From NCBI RefSeq assembly GCF_007830635.1, contig NZ_VLLA01000004.1:62001-126000 (forward strand): a DNA stretch of 64,000 nucleotides, given 5' to 3'. The notes below the pieces were generated by a model. The model was not told where the DNA came from. It saw nothing but the letters and a program-made list of their open reading frames with translations, and ran no database searches. Below are positions 44,562-54,345 of this stretch, in pieces. The translations under genes and the position numbers were made by a program. Within the stretch, counting starts at the first letter, position 1; the number at the start of each line of letters is the position of its first letter. This DNA comes from Bradyrhizobium huanghuaihaiense (GTDB lineage: Bacteria; Pseudomonadota; Alphaproteobacteria; Rhizobiales; Xanthobacteraceae).

Positions 44562-46100
44562 TCAATGCAGCGGATCGCCCTGGCCGAGCGCGTAGGCGAC
44601 GAGGTCCTTCAGCGCAAAGCTTGGGCCCGTCACCGGCGTCCATTGCGGGTCGAGCGACAGCACGGAGGAATTGTCGCCGAACAGCATGCCGAGGAAGACC
44701 TCGGCCACGATGCGGCCGCCGACGGGGCCGAGCTGCGGCGTGTTGATTCCGCCTGCCGGCGCGCCGGTAGCCGGAATCGTCACGGCGATCTGGAATTGCC
44801 GCGCCTCGGCCAGGATGTAGGTCCACAGCGGGCAGTTGCCGGCGAACACGCCGTTCGCGATGGTCGCGATGGGCGCTTGCGGATCGTCAGGGCCGGGCTC
44901 GTCGACGGCCTTGCCGATGATGATCTGATCGTCGGTCAGCGGCGTCAGGTTCATCGCCCTGGCGACAGCCTGGCCCGAGGGCAGGCCGAGCCGCCAGCCG
45001 CGCTCGAGATTGCGCAGCGCCAGCGAGGCCGGATTGGATGCGACCTCCGGCGGCAGCTTGCGCAGCGGATCGACCAGCGATGCGTCGATGCGATAGGCGA
45101 ACTGCAGCCGGCGCTTGTTGTCGGGATTGGTGTCGTCGTCCTCGACGCCGTAAGGCCGCGTGTCGAGATCGATGAAGCGGCCCCAGTCGATGGCGCGTCC
45201 CGGGCCCATGGCACGAAATCCCGTCAGTGCGTTGTGATCGGGATTGTTCGGATCGGGGAAGATCTGCAGCAGCATGTTGTCCGCATCGTTCAGCCGGTAG
45301 CCGGGGCGGATCATGGAGTGGCCGAGCCTATAGGCCGCGACCGAGAACTCGACCGGCATGAACGGATAGGTCTTCCAGTGGTAGTTGGCGAGCTTGCTGC
45401 GGTCGTAGTGCCCCGAGGTCTTCAATTCGTCCAGCACGCTGGCGTGGACGATGCGCGGCAGGAAATCGTTCAGCACGACGTATTGATAATGGAAGCGGAC
45501 GCGCTGCTGCACCTCCTCGAACGACAGGCTGTCATTGTCGTCGACCATGCGGTTGTGGAAGCGCAGCATCAACGCCTGGAACTGCGAGACGATGCTGTTC
45601 TCGTCGTTGCGGGGATCGCCGATCAGCGCGCGGCCCTTGAAGCGCGGCAGGTCGTGGGTGTCGGCCACGCCCGTGCCGCTCAGCTTCTCGCCGAGGCGGA
45701 ACTTGTTGCCGTCGTACATGTAGGGCTGGTCGTTCGGCCCGCGGCCGTAGACGTTGTCCAGGTCGAATGACGGCGTGCGGAAGTCGACGAGCCCGTCGGG
45801 ATCCTGCTGCCTGGTCAGCGAGCTGACCGGATCGAAGGTGATGTCGTGGTCGATGAACTGGCCGAAATAGGTGTAGAGCGAGGGAATGCCGCTCTCCTCC
45901 GCGTCCGGTCCGTCCTTGGGCTCATCGAACTTGCCGACCATCTTGTCGGCCAGCGCCGAAAGGTTGGCGATGTTGGCGGAGTCGCTGGCGCCGAATTTTG
46001 CCGGAGTGAGCTTGCGAAACATGCGGCCGAAGCGGCCTTGCGAAAGCGGCGAACGGGTTGCGTTCAATCCGCGCGGAGCAATTGCGTGGCGGCTGCTCAT
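44562..46100 (-). CDS. Animal-type haem peroxidase family protein
   Basis: 512 residues. The distal haem motif 'TYFGQFIDHDITFDP' carries Gln81, Asp84 and His85; the proximal His is H261 in 'AAYRLGHSMIRPGY'. Asp84 and a downstream Glu could link haem by ester bonds as in the myeloperoxidase/peroxidasin superfamily. No signal peptide, so export would be unconventional or absent. It may oxidise halides or phenolics with peroxide. The start at 46100 is fixed by GGGAGG 8 nt ahead; the GTG three codons earlier overlaps that site. Confidence 0.92.
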   Translation of the reverse strand: MSSRHAIAPRGLNATRSPLSQGRFGRMFRKLTPAKFGASDSANIANLSALADKMVGKFDEPKDGPDAEESGIPSLYTYFGQFIDHDITFDPVSSLTRQQDPDGLVDFRTPSFDLDNVYGRGPNDQPYMYDGNKFRLGEKLSGTGVADTHDLPRFKGRALIGDPRNDENSIVSQFQALMLRFHNRMVDDNDSLSFEEVQQRVRFHYQYVVLNDFLPRIVHASVLDELKTSGHYDRSKLANYHWKTYPFMPVEFSVAAYRLGHSMIRPGYRLNDADNMLLQIFPDPNNPDHNALTGFRAMGPGRAIDWGRFIDLDTRPYGVEDDDTNPDNKRRLQFAYRIDASLVDPLRKLPPEVASNPASLALRNLERGWRLGLPSGQAVARAMNLTPLTDDQIIIGKAVDEPGPDDPQAPIATIANGVFAGNCPLWTYILAEARQFQIAVTIPATGAPAGGINTPQLGPVGGRIVAEVFLGMLFGDNSSVLSLDPQWTPVTGPSFALKDLVAYALGQGDPLH

Positions 46101-46434
46101 TGAAAACACCTCCCTGAAAAAGTCACGACGGAACGAATAAAGCTAAAGTTGTTTGCAGCAGAATATGCAGGCGAAGCTAGATCAGGGATTTTGGCGCGCC
46201 ACAAGCCGCGGCTTCACACTGTGCGCGGTGTCGATGCTGTTCCGAAGCGGAGGGGTGCGGGCAAGCTGCGGTCGCGCTTTGCAAATTTTTCCCGAAGCGA
46301 TGACGGATAACATTCTCGTCATCGGTGCGCGCGAGCCGCGGGTGCGATGTCGACTCGCCGGGCCGTCGGCGCGGCGATCGTCTTCACGTGAAAATTGTGG
46401 CGGCGCGCGTGATCGCGCGCACGCCGCAACCACA
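46101..46434. other. 334-base gap without recognised features
   Basis: Between the peroxidase start and the stop of the DUF3551 gene. Only short inverted sequences such as GCGCGCGTGATCGCGCGC (46409-46426) are visible, the latter close to the end of the DUF3551 gene and possibly its 3' hairpin. No frame with protein-like composition. Confidence 0.5.
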
Positions 46435-46668
46435 TCAGTAGTAGCGCTGCCGCGCGAACGCGTAGCGCGGATTGACGCCGCAATAGGCCGACGTGCCGGA
46501 GGCGGAGGCCTGACACTGCTGATAGGTCGCGAACTGGCAGTTGCCGGGATAGCCCCAGATGCGGCCCTGCAGGCAATATCTGTCGGGTGCGGGCTGGGCC
46601 TGGGCCGTCGGGGCCATCGCGGCCATCAGGGCCGCGAACGATGCGAGGGTGAGGATGGTGCGACGCAT
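46435..46668 (-). CDS. Small exported DUF3551 protein
   Basis: 77 residues. Signal peptide at 1-24 (cut near AQAQP). The mature part has four cysteines in 'RYCLQGRIWGYPGNCQFATY' and 'QQCQASASGTSAYCGVNPRY', the pattern of DUF3551, a small secreted family very common in Bradyrhizobium with many paralogues. Two disulphides are likely. Function unknown. GGAG precedes the ATG at 46668. Confidence 0.85.
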   Translation of the reverse strand: MRRTILTLASFAALMAAMAPTAQAQPAPDRYCLQGRIWGYPGNCQFATYQQCQASASGTSAYCGVNPRYAFARQRYY

Positions 46669-46938
46669 TTCAGTCTCCTTCGAGAACGGTGGGATGAGGA
46701 ACACCAGCTCAACTTGCGTGTTCCGCGACTTGTCCGACACTTAGTCGTGCTCGTCTTGGTGTCCGCAGTGGGCACCGCGTTCAACATACGCCTATGATGA
46801 GGCAAGCCGCGGCGAGTAATGTGATCTCGGCCACAGTTCGCCACCTGCTTTCGACTTACCGTCGGCGGACTTGCACGCGCCTCTCCCGAAAGCTTACGCT
46901 TTTCCTCATTTGGGTCAGGTCAATTTTTGGAGGTTCTG

Positions 46939-47271
46939 ATGCAAAGTTCGTATTTGCTGGCTGCGACAGCAGCGCTGGCGCTTCTCGCGCAATCATCGCT
47001 CGCGCTGGCGCAGAGCGCACCGGCCGCCGGCGGCACCGCGGCGCCTGCGGCGACAACCACTGCGCCAGCCGCGACGACGGCGCCGGGCGCGACCACCGAT
47101 ACCAGCCAGCCATCCGACTCCAAGAAGAGCGCATCGAAGAAGCCGGCAAAGAAGAAGATGACCCGGCAGCAGGAGATCGATCATTCGATCGACAGCGGCA
47201 CCGTGCCCGCGCGCTACCGCAGCTCGGTCCCGAAGCAGTACCAGCAATATATTCCGTTCGAGAAGCAGTGA
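46939..47271 (+). CDS. Small exported Ala/Thr-rich protein with basic tail
   Basis: 110 residues. Signal peptide at 1-24 (cut after LALAQ), then a low-complexity Ala/Thr/Pro-rich linker (about 26-60), a lysine-rich block 'KKSASKKPAKKKMTRQQEID' and a short C-terminal 'VPARYRSSVPKQYQQYIPF'. The last segment is the most protein-like and is found in other small rhizobial hypotheticals. GGAGG lies 5 nt before the ATG. Monocistronic; a repeat follows. Confidence 0.75.
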   Translation: MQSSYLLAATAALALLAQSSLALAQSAPAAGGTAAPAATTTAPAATTAPGATTDTSQPSDSKKSASKKPAKKKMTRQQEIDHSIDSGTVPARYRSSVPKQYQQYIPFEKQ

Positions 47272-47289
47272 CGGATTGCATGACCTTCA

Positions 47290-47398
47290 TGGTTCGAGAC
47301 GCCCGCGGGCGGGCTCCTCACCATGAGGGCCTGACATCTCGCCGCAAGACGTAACCTCATCCTGAGAGCCCGCCGCAGGCGGGCGTCTCGAAGGATGG
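47290..47398. repeat. GGTTCGAGACGCCCGC inverted repeat
   Basis: TTCGAGACGCCCGCGGGCGG on the left and CCGCCGCAGGCGGGCGTCTC...GAAGGATGG on the right, with 'CTCATCCTGAGAGC' before the right arm. Same general form as the family C hairpin at 5.2 kb. Confidence 0.75.
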
Positions 47399-47509
47399 AC
47401 CGCAGGCGAGCTGGCCTGGTCAAGCAAAGGCGGACTGCATAACCATTGTGGCGGTCTGCCGGAGCGGTGCTAAAGTACGTCAAAGCCGAAGGGCGTGCCG
47501 GGGGACGTA

Positions 47510-47995
47510 ATGAGCGACGACGTGAAGGATGCTGGCCTCGTGGCCATGATCAGCAGCATCCTCGGAGGCAACAAGCGCGCAGACATCGTTGCTCCGCCGC
47601 CGCTCACCGAGGTTCCACCGACGGCCCCGACGCATGCATTCGAGCCGGTCGCGGCGTCGAGCCCCGATGCCGAATCGCCCAAGCCCGACCATGCGACCAA
47701 TGCCGCGCCCGCGGCAACCGAGCCGGCCGAACCGCCCGTAAAGATCGTCACGACGCCGGACGGCAGGCAATTGCTGCCGGCGGAAGCGATTGCCGATCTC
47801 GTGCTCGGCGAGCTCCGCAAGATCGAGGATTTCCCGGCGACCGGCGCTTCCGTGACGGTCTATGGTTACCGGCACTGGAACGCGATGATCACCTTCGCGC
47901 CGTTCTCCACCAGCTTCCAGAACGCGACCCGGTTCCGCCAAGCGATGCCGGATCTCGTCGTCAAGCTCCGTCGTTTCGTCGCACTTGAGATATAA
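47510..47995 (+). CDS. Hypothetical protein with disordered N-terminus
   Basis: 161 residues. The first 80 are Pro/Ala-rich and probably disordered; the last 80 form a compact domain ('GRQLLPAEAIADLVLGELRK', 'TGASVTVYGYRHWNAMITF', 'FRQAMPDLVVKLRRFVALEI'). No signal peptide. The ATG at 47510 follows GGGGACGTA. It lies 57 nt before a greB-like gene in the same orientation. I do not recognise the family. Confidence 0.75.
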   Translation: MSDDVKDAGLVAMISSILGGNKRADIVAPPPLTEVPPTAPTHAFEPVAASSPDAESPKPDHATNAAPAATEPAEPPVKIVTTPDGRQLLPAEAIADLVLGELRKIEDFPATGASVTVYGYRHWNAMITFAPFSTSFQNATRFRQAMPDLVVKLRRFVALEI

Positions 47996-48052
47996 TCCGG
48001 GCTAACGGCGGCGTGTGGCGCCGCGACCAGACAGTTCGACAGGATTCTTGAA

Positions 48053-48535
48053 TTGAGCGTCGCCTTTACCAAGGAAGAAAGCGCCGAGACCGCGTCCGAG
48101 ACGCTGTTGCCGGATCGCCCGATCTCGCCGCATCCGAACCTCGTGACAGAGGCCGGCCTGCAGGCCTTGCAGATGCAGCTCCAGCAAGCGCGCGAGGCCT
48201 ATGAGGCCGCACAAGCCATCGACGACGTCAACGAGAAGCGCCGACAGTCGGCCGTGCCGTTGCGCGACGCCCGCTATCTGACGGAACGGCTGCGCACGGC
48301 GCAGGTCATGCCCACCCGGACCTCGACCGACATCGTCGCCTTCGGCAGCACGGTGACCTTCAGCCGCCCCGACGGCCGCGTGCAGACCTACCGCATCGTC
48401 GGCGAGGACGAGGCCGATCCGAAGGCCGGCTCGATCTCCTTCGTCTCGCCGGTCGCGAGGTCGCTGATGGGGAAGGCGGTGGGGGACGTCGTGGGGACGG
48501 GCACGCAGGAGATCGAGATTGTATCGATTGCGTAA
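48053..48535 (+). CDS. GreA/GreB family transcription elongation factor
   Basis: 160 residues. An N-terminal coiled-coil ('GLQALQMQLQQAREAYEAAQ') and a C-terminal FKBP-like domain ('VAFGSTVTFSRPDGRVQTYR', 'GEDEADPKAGSISFVSPVAR', 'LMGKAVGD') are the normal Gre arrangement. It rescues arrested RNA polymerase by stimulating transcript cleavage. TTG start with AGGA ahead. Divergent from standard GreA in the tip of the coiled coil, which lacks the usual acidic pair, so it may be a GreB-like paralogue with a modified role. Confidence 0.88.
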   Translation: MSVAFTKEESAETASETLLPDRPISPHPNLVTEAGLQALQMQLQQAREAYEAAQAIDDVNEKRRQSAVPLRDARYLTERLRTAQVMPTRTSTDIVAFGSTVTFSRPDGRVQTYRIVGEDEADPKAGSISFVSPVARSLMGKAVGDVVGTGTQEIEIVSIA

Positions 48536-48577
48536 GATGGCTCCCGCCGTGTCCGTGACACGAAGCCTGATAGTTGA

Positions 48578-49255
48578 ATGAAACGGTTTCTGTCGGGAGC
48601 GTTGCCGTTCTACGCACTGGCGGGCCTCGCCATGTGCATGTACCTCGTCCTGTACAAGACAAACGTCTTCGACTTGAACGCCGTCGTCCAGGGCGCGGCC
48701 GGTTCAGCGTGGTTTCCGGTCTTCATGTTCGTCTGCGTGCTGCTGGAGTCGGTCTTCCCTTACTTTGGCTATTTTCCCGGGACCGCGCTCATCCTGATGT
48801 CGGTGGCGCTCAGTCCGAAGTCCGCGGACATGCCCGTTTTCATCATGGCGTGGCTGGCCATCATCGTGGGCGCCGTCTTGAGTTACGGACAGGCGCGTTT
48901 CTTCAGACCGCTCCTGCAGCGGGTCGCCTCAAAAGCGGCACTGAGCCGATGCGAGTCCCTCCTCGACACCTACGGTCCTTACGCGCGCGTTGCCTTGTTC
49001 GTTCACCCCAACGCTTGCGCGATGTACTTTACGGCACTCGGACTTCTCGGCGGCAACCTGACGCGGGAGCTCGCGCATCTGTGCGTGGGCGCAGCGGCCT
49101 CGGTGGGCATTCTGTTCGTCGTCGTGACCAGGCTTGTGTCGTCCGTCGGCCCCACCGATGACGGGCAATTGCAGGTGCTGCTGGCGGCGGCGCTGGTCGC
49201 CATCGGGACCCTCGTCGGTCTCTACGCAGCCTTAAGGCCGCAGCGGGCTGCTTGA
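48578..49255 (+). CDS. DedA/VTT-like integral membrane protein
   Basis: 225 residues with about six hydrophobic segments. 'VLLESVFPYFGYFPGTALIL' and 'IIVGAVLSYGQARFFRPLLQ' correspond to the conserved re-entrant loops of the DedA/SNARE-associated (VTT) family; 'GPYARVALFVHPNACAMYFT' follows. The family transports lipid carriers such as undecaprenyl phosphate; here the match is partial, so it may be a divergent member. Lies 42 nt after the Gre gene in the same orientation. Last gene before the mobile-element zone. Confidence 0.7.
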   Translation: MKRFLSGALPFYALAGLAMCMYLVLYKTNVFDLNAVVQGAAGSAWFPVFMFVCVLLESVFPYFGYFPGTALILMSVALSPKSADMPVFIMAWLAIIVGAVLSYGQARFFRPLLQRVASKAALSRCESLLDTYGPYARVALFVHPNACAMYFTALGLLGGNLTRELAHLCVGAAASVGILFVVVTRLVSSVGPTDDGQLQVLLAAALVAIGTLVGLYAALRPQRAA

Positions 49256-49332
49256 AGCTTGCTCCGTCATCGCGCGCGGCTTGTCCGCCGCACGCGTCGA
49301 TGATCTCCACAATCGGCATGGTTCAGGAGGAG

Positions 49333-49372
49333 GATTGGGGGGCGCGCAAGGGATCAAACCTTGAGCTCCCGA
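49333..49372 (-). pseudogene. Degenerate tRNA-Val-like 3' fragment (possible att remnant, copy 1)
   Basis: On the minus strand this reads ...CGGGAG, CTCAAGG, TTTGATC, CCTTG, CGCGCCC, a T-arm plus acceptor strand like that of tRNA-Val(CAC), with changes in the T-loop (C to T) and the CCA end (CCACCA reduced to CCCCCC). It is a direct repeat of the better preserved fragment at 54,166. The 308-base gap it lies in (49256-49563) holds nothing else recognised. Confidence 0.5.
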
Positions 49373-49563
49373 GATCCGGCGCGATCAAGACCACCGCCGG
49401 GAGGAAGCCGAGGTATTTCCGAGGATCGGGCCGACGCGTAGCTGATGGAAAATCAACTCAAGATACGTCTGGTCGGAAGGACCCGAGAGTGGAATAATTC
49501 CTGACGCTTTCCTTGATCAGATTTTAAGTCGGCCCGAACCGGCTGGCGACGTGGATTTTCATC

Positions 49564-52500
49564 ATGGCCGCGCTTCCTCAGGACGTGGTGGCGGATTTGC
49601 AGCAAGAGAACGCGCGGCTCCTGGCCGAATTGCGCGCCGCACAAGATCGCGAGAGCGCCACCGCGGACATTCTCAAGATCATCGCCAGCTCGCCATCAGA
49701 GGTGAAGCCGGTATTCGATGCAATCGCGAAGCGGGCCAACGCCTTGCTCGGCGGCTTTTCGACGGCCGTATTCCGCTTCATCGACGGCACTGCCCACTTG
49801 AGTGCATTCACGCCGACGAATTCTGCCGCCGACGAGGCTCTGAAGAATATGTTTCCGAGGGCGATCACCGATTTTGAGGGTTTCGCAAGAACCCAGGCAG
49901 GTAACGTGGTACCGACCCCCGACACCGAAGCGCTGACGAACGAGATTAAATTCATCGCGCGCGCCCGCGGCTTTCGCAGCATGTTGTTCGTTCCGCTCAC
50001 GACCGACGGCGCGGTGATCGGCATGATCAGCGTCACGCGGGTCGAGCCCGGTACCTTCGCCCCACATCATGTGCAACTTCTGCAGACCTTCGCCGATCAG
50101 GCCGTTATCGCCATCGAGAATGCGCGGCTGTTCGATGAGGTCCAGGCGAAGACGCGCGATCTCGCCGAATCGCTTCAGCAGCAAACTGCGACTGCCGATG
50201 TGCTGAAGGTGATCAGCCGCTCGACCTTCGACCTGCAAACCGTGCTCAACACGCTGGTCGATTCGGCGGCGCGGCTGTGCGAAGCGGAGATGGCATTCAT
50301 CATGCGCCGCGAGGGCGATGAATATCTGGCCGGAGCAGCGGTAGGGTTCTCCGAGGACTACATCGAGTTTCTGCGGGGGCACCCGATTGCCCCCGGACAG
50401 GGCACGGTCACAGGTCGGGCCGTGCTCGAGCGCCGTCCGGTGCAAGTCCTCGATGTCGCGGCCGATCCCGAATACGGCCTGCGCGAGTCCATTACCATGG
50501 CTGGTCAGCGCACGGCGCTCGGCGTTCCCCTCCTGCGCGAGAACGAGCCCATCGGCGCGATCGTGATCGCCCGCAGGCGTGTGCAGCCTTTCACGGAAAA
50601 GCAGATCGAACTCGTCGCGACCTTTGCCGACCAGGCCGTGATCGCCATCGAGAATGTACGGCTCTTCGAACAATTGCAGACCAGGACGCGAGACCTGTCT
50701 GAGGCGCTGACGTACCAGACCGGCAGCGCCAATATCCTGCGGGTTATCGCGTCCTCGCCGACCGAGGTCGGTCCGGTGCTCAAGGCCATCGTGGAAAGCG
50801 CTTGCGGACTTTGCGAGGCATATGATGCGCTGGTCGTTCTGAGGGATGGCAACGAGATCGTTGTCCAGGCGCACCATGGACAAGTCCCCGTGGTGTGGAG
50901 CCGGCGATTGATCAATGTCAAATCGCCCAGTGGCCGGGCCATTATCGACCGCCGTACCGTTCATGTGCACGACCTGCTCGGGCCCGAAGGGGAGGAATTC
51001 CCGACAGGACGGGAATTTGCGCTTCGCTCCAACGTTCGTACCGTTCTGAGTGTGCCGCTTTTGCGCGAAGGCGAGAGCATGGGTGCGATCGTGCTGCGTC
51101 GCACGGAGGTGCGCCCATTCGGCGAGAAGCAGATCAACCTCTTGCAGACCTTTGCGGATCAGGCTGTCATCGCCATCGGCAACGTGCGTCTGTTCGAGCA
51201 ACTGAACGAATCGTTGGAGCGACAGACGGCGACGTCGGAGGTGCTGGAAATCATAAGCGCTTCGTCGGGCGCCTTGACTCCGGTTTTCCATAAGATGCTG
51301 GAGAATGCGACGCGAATTTGCGGCGCCGGCTTCGGCACCATGAATCTCTACGAGGACGGCGGCTTTCGCACGGTCGCACTTCACAACGCGCCGCAGGCCT
51401 ATGTCGATACCCGGCTATACCAGAGCATTCGCCCACATCCGGCGAGCGGGCTCGGCACCGTCGAGAAAACTCATCAGACGGTTCATATCGACGATATCAG
51501 GACTCAGCCGCCCTACGTCGAAGGCAACCTGAACGTTCGCGCGCTTGCCGACCTTGCCGGCGCAAGGACCCTCGTCATCGTGCCGATGCTCAAGGAAGAC
51601 GAACTGATCGGCACCATCACGATCTTTCGCCAGGAAGTTAAACCCTTCACAGACAAGCAGATCGAGCTCGTGTCCAATTTCGCGCACCAGGGCGTGATCG
51701 CGATCGAGAATGCGCGCCTCCTGAATGAACTGCGCGAGCGCACCATGGAGTTGTCGCAATCGCTCGAGGAATTACGAAATGCGCAGGATCGGTTGATCCA
51801 GACCGAGAAGCTTGCCTCGCTCGGGCAACTTACCGCCGGCATTGCACATGAAATCAAGAACCCGCTCAATTTCATCAATAACTTCGCGGCGCTTTCCTCC
51901 GAACTGATCGACGAGCTCGGCGACGGGCTGCGCGCAGTCGCACTTGGCGAGGCAGCAAGGCGGGACATCGACGCGCTGATAGAAACGCTGCAAGGCAATT
52001 TGGAAAAGATCGTGCAGCACGGAAAGCGCGCCGATTCCATCGTCAAGAATATGCTTCTGCACTCTCGCGAGGGGTCCGGCGAACGCCGCTCGGCCGATAT
52101 CAACGCCATCATCGAGGAAAGTCTCAATCTTGCTTATCACGGCGCGCGCGCTGAAAAAGCCGGTTTCAATATCACGCTTGAAAGGAGTCTCGATCCGTCT
52201 GCAGGGGCGCTCGAGCTGTATCCGCAGGAGATCACGCGGGTGTTCCTCAATCTCATTTCGAATGGATTCTACGCGGCGAGCAAACAAAAGGACGCCGTCG
52301 GCGACGGCTTCGAGCCGAGGCTGCGCGCGACGACCACAAGTCTCGGCGGTGCCGTCGAAATCCGGATTCGCGACAATGGCGCCGGCATCCCAGCCGACGT
52401 GAGAGAGAAGATATTCAACCCATTCTTCACAACCAAGCCCGCGGGCGAAGGAACCGGACTCGGCCTGTCAATCTGTCACGATATCGTTGTGAAGCAGCAC

Positions 52501-52605
52501 GGCGGCCGCATCGAAGTCGATACCGCGCCTGGCGATTATACCGAGTTCATCATTACGCTGCCGCGTACGCTGGCGGCACCACTGCAGACCGGAGGCAGAA
52601 CTTGA
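49564..52605 (+). CDS. Multi-GAF sensor histidine kinase
   Basis: 1013 residues, no membrane helices, so cytoplasmic. Four GAF domains lie in series (about 20-190, 205-370, 380-540, 555-720), each ending in a '[20 protein letters not shown]'-like helix. A short coiled coil is followed by HisKA with the phosphoacceptor H762 in '[16 protein letters not shown]'. The ATPase domain has N900 in 'LISNGFYAA', '[15 protein letters not shown]' and '[13 protein letters not shown]'. The last codons overlap the response regulator start. Ligands are unknown. GC and codon use are slightly lower than in the core genes. Confidence 0.95.
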   Translation: MAALPQDVVADLQQENARLLAELRAAQDRESATADILKIIASSPSEVKPVFDAIAKRANALLGGFSTAVFRFIDGTAHLSAFTPTNSAADEALKNMFPRAITDFEGFARTQAGNVVPTPDTEALTNEIKFIARARGFRSMLFVPLTTDGAVIGMISVTRVEPGTFAPHHVQLLQTFADQAVIAIENARLFDEVQAKTRDLAESLQQQTATADVLKVISRSTFDLQTVLNTLVDSAARLCEAEMAFIMRREGDEYLAGAAVGFSEDYIEFLRGHPIAPGQGTVTGRAVLERRPVQVLDVAADPEYGLRESITMAGQRTALGVPLLRENEPIGAIVIARRRVQPFTEKQIELVATFADQAVIAIENVRLFEQLQTRTRDLSEALTYQTGSANILRVIASSPTEVGPVLKAIVESACGLCEAYDALVVLRDGNEIVVQAHHGQVPVVWSRRLINVKSPSGRAIIDRRTVHVHDLLGPEGEEFPTGREFALRSNVRTVLSVPLLREGESMGAIVLRRTEVRPFGEKQINLLQTFADQAVIAIGNVRLFEQLNESLERQTATSEVLEIISASSGALTPVFHKMLENATRICGAGFGTMNLYEDGGFRTVALHNAPQAYVDTRLYQSIRPHPASGLGTVEKTHQTVHIDDIRTQPPYVEGNLNVRALADLAGARTLVIVPMLKEDELIGTITIFRQEVKPFTDKQIELVSNFAHQGVIAIENARLLNELRERTMELSQSLEELRNAQDRLIQTEKLASLGQLTAGIAHEIKNPLNFINNFAALSSELIDELGDGLRAVALGEAARRDIDALIETLQGNLEKIVQHGKRADSIVKNMLLHSREGSGERRSADINAIIEESLNLAYHGARAEKAGFNITLERSLDPSAGALELYPQEITRVFLNLISNGFYAASKQKDAVGDGFEPRLRATTTSLGGAVEIRIRDNGAGIPADVREKIFNPFFTTKPAGEGTGLGLSICHDIVVKQHGGRIEVDTAPGDYTEFIITLPRTLAAPLQTGGRT

Positions 52606-52991
52606 GCGTCTACATATTGGTCGTCGACGACGAGCCGGACGTCGAGGCGTTGTTCCGCCAGCAGTTTCGGCGTGATTTGCGCGCCGGCCGCTTTCTCATG
52701 GAGTTCGCATCGTCCGCACCCGCGGCCCTGGCGCGTGCGGTCGAGATAGAGGATGCCACCCTGATTCTGATCCTGTCCGACATCAACATGCCCGGAATGA
52801 GCGGGCTGGAGATGCTACCTATCGTGCGCTCGGCCCACCCCGATGTACCGGTCATCATGATCACGGCCTACGGTGACGCGGAGACCAAGCGTAAAGCGCT
52901 GGCGAGCGGCGCAGCCGATCTGTTGACCAAACCAATCGACTTCGCCGCGCTGCGCCAGGAGATCGATACGAGGCTCGAGCAGGCCGCATGA
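52602..52991 (+). CDS. Single-domain response regulator
   Basis: 129 residues, a receiver only: acidic pocket 'VVDDEPD', phosphorylation site D60 in '[13 protein letters not shown]', and K in 'LLTKPIDF'. There is no output domain, so it acts through a partner protein or as a phosphate relay. TTG start (same TTG-AGC-GTC as the Gre gene) overlaps the kinase stop by 4 nt, so the two are coupled. Confidence 0.95.
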   Translation: MSVYILVVDDEPDVEALFRQQFRRDLRAGRFLMEFASSAPAALARAVEIEDATLILILSDINMPGMSGLEMLPIVRSAHPDVPVIMITAYGDAETKRKALASGAADLLTKPIDFAALRQEIDTRLEQAA

Positions 52992-53116
52992 CCGGAAGCC
53001 TTGCCGTGGTCGATGACAAACCGGAACGGCTCGCAAGGTGAAACCATGGTCGCCGCTATCCCAAGTGAGATTAGGCATCTTACGTCTATGTTCACCGAAA
53101 ACACCGGGAGGTACGA

Positions 53117-53956
53117 ATGAAGACGCTCTTGGTCCCGCTCCAGAATATTTCGATGATGCCGTCCACGCTCGATGTCGTCGTGGGCCTCGCGCAACGTTTC
53201 GGCGCCTACGTCGAAGCTTTTCCACTCCGGTTCGGCATCCCCCGATATCTAACCGCAGAATTGGCCACCGGCATTCCTGTAGATTCGTACCAGGAGAAGA
53301 GCGAAGCCGAATTGAACGACATGCGCACCTTTTTCGAGGCATTCATGCTGAGGCACGATATTCCTCGAGCAGCTGCGGGATCGAGCGGAGCATGCTGCGG
53401 CTGGTTGGAAAACGCGCCTGAGGGCGAAGACTTCGTCGGGAGTTATGGACGCGCTTTCGATCTGATCGTGATGGCACGGTCTGACGCTGATGCTGCGGGC
53501 CCCCACCGTCGCGCGATCGAATCCGCGTTGTTCGAGAGCGGCAGGCCGGTCCTGCTGGCGCCGTTGAACGCATCAAGAAGCATCGCGACGAACATCATGA
53601 TCCACTGGAACGGTAGTACCGAGCAAGCTCGGGCAAATGCGTTTGCCATGCCGTTGCTTCGTTCGGCCGAAAGGGTATCGGTCCTAACCGTTATTGGCGG
53701 CCAAGCGGTACCGGGACCATCTGCCGATCGGATCGTCCAACAGCTGCGGTACAATGACATTGCAGCCCATGTGATAACGGTTGAACTGGAAAATCGCGAC
53801 ACTGGAGAGGCGGTCCTCGATGCCGCCAGGGCTCACGGCTGCGATCTCTTGATCAAGGGAGCCTTCACCCGCACTCGCCTGCGGCAAATGATCTTCGGTG
53901 GGGCGACCAGCTATATCATGGAACACGCGGATTTGCCTGTCCTGATGGCTCATTAG
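53117..53956 (+). CDS. Tandem universal stress protein
   Basis: 279 residues. Two USP half-domains: residues 1-150 begin 'MKTLLVPLQNISMMPSTLDV'; the second (about 155-279) ends in 'GCDLLIKGAFTRTRLRQMIF', 'GGATSYIMEHADLPVLMAH', the adenine/phosphate loop of the USP fold. UspE-like organisation. 126 nt after the response regulator with its own GGGAGG site; probably under the same stress input. No transport signal. Confidence 0.92.
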   Translation: MKTLLVPLQNISMMPSTLDVVVGLAQRFGAYVEAFPLRFGIPRYLTAELATGIPVDSYQEKSEAELNDMRTFFEAFMLRHDIPRAAAGSSGACCGWLENAPEGEDFVGSYGRAFDLIVMARSDADAAGPHRRAIESALFESGRPVLLAPLNASRSIATNIMIHWNGSTEQARANAFAMPLLRSAERVSVLTVIGGQAVPGPSADRIVQQLRYNDIAAHVITVELENRDTGEAVLDAARAHGCDLLIKGAFTRTRLRQMIFGGATSYIMEHADLPVLMAH

Positions 53957-54165
53957 AGCCGCACGCCGGCCTGTCGCGGGATCATGCCATCATGCCCCTG
54001 TTTTGCCCGACGGAGCAAGCGGGATTCGGAAAAGGCGTAACGCATTGATCCGACTGACGTCGGCTACTGTGCATGGGGTTGTTTTCGACATTTTTGATTT
54101 GGACGGCGCCGAACACCTCCAGGCGTGATGATCGTCCGCAACCAGCATGGGGTCAGGGGAGTGGA

Positions 54166-54210
54166 TGGTGGGCGCACAAGGGATCGAACCTTGGACCTCT
54201 CCCGTGTGAA
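54166..54210 (-). pseudogene. tRNA-Val(CAC) 3' half, integration-site remnant (copy 2)
   Basis: Read on the minus strand: TTCACAC (anticodon loop with CAC), GGGAG, AGGTC, CAAGG-TTCGATC-CCTTG (perfect T-arm), TGCGCCC, A, CCA. The T-arm pairs perfectly and the acceptor strand is intact, but upstream sequence does not pair as a 5' half (needs GGGCGCA), so it is a fragment broken at the anticodon loop. This is the standard crossover position for tyrosine integrases in tRNA genes. A tyrosine integrase gene starts 257 bp away. Confidence 0.8.
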
Positions 54211-54345
54211 CCACAATCCGTAGACCCGAGCTAACCAAATCCGGCCATAGTTGAGGTGTAAAAACTCCTTAAATTAATGAGAGTTATGGCCTACTGCGGC
54301 TATAAGAGCCCATACCTGACCTTACTACATTTTGTATGCCCCCGT

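Noticed and set aside
54166..54250. Intact tRNA-Val gene
   Set aside because: The 5' half does not pair with the acceptor strand and the D-arm is not formed; only the part from the anticodon loop to CCA is tRNA-like.
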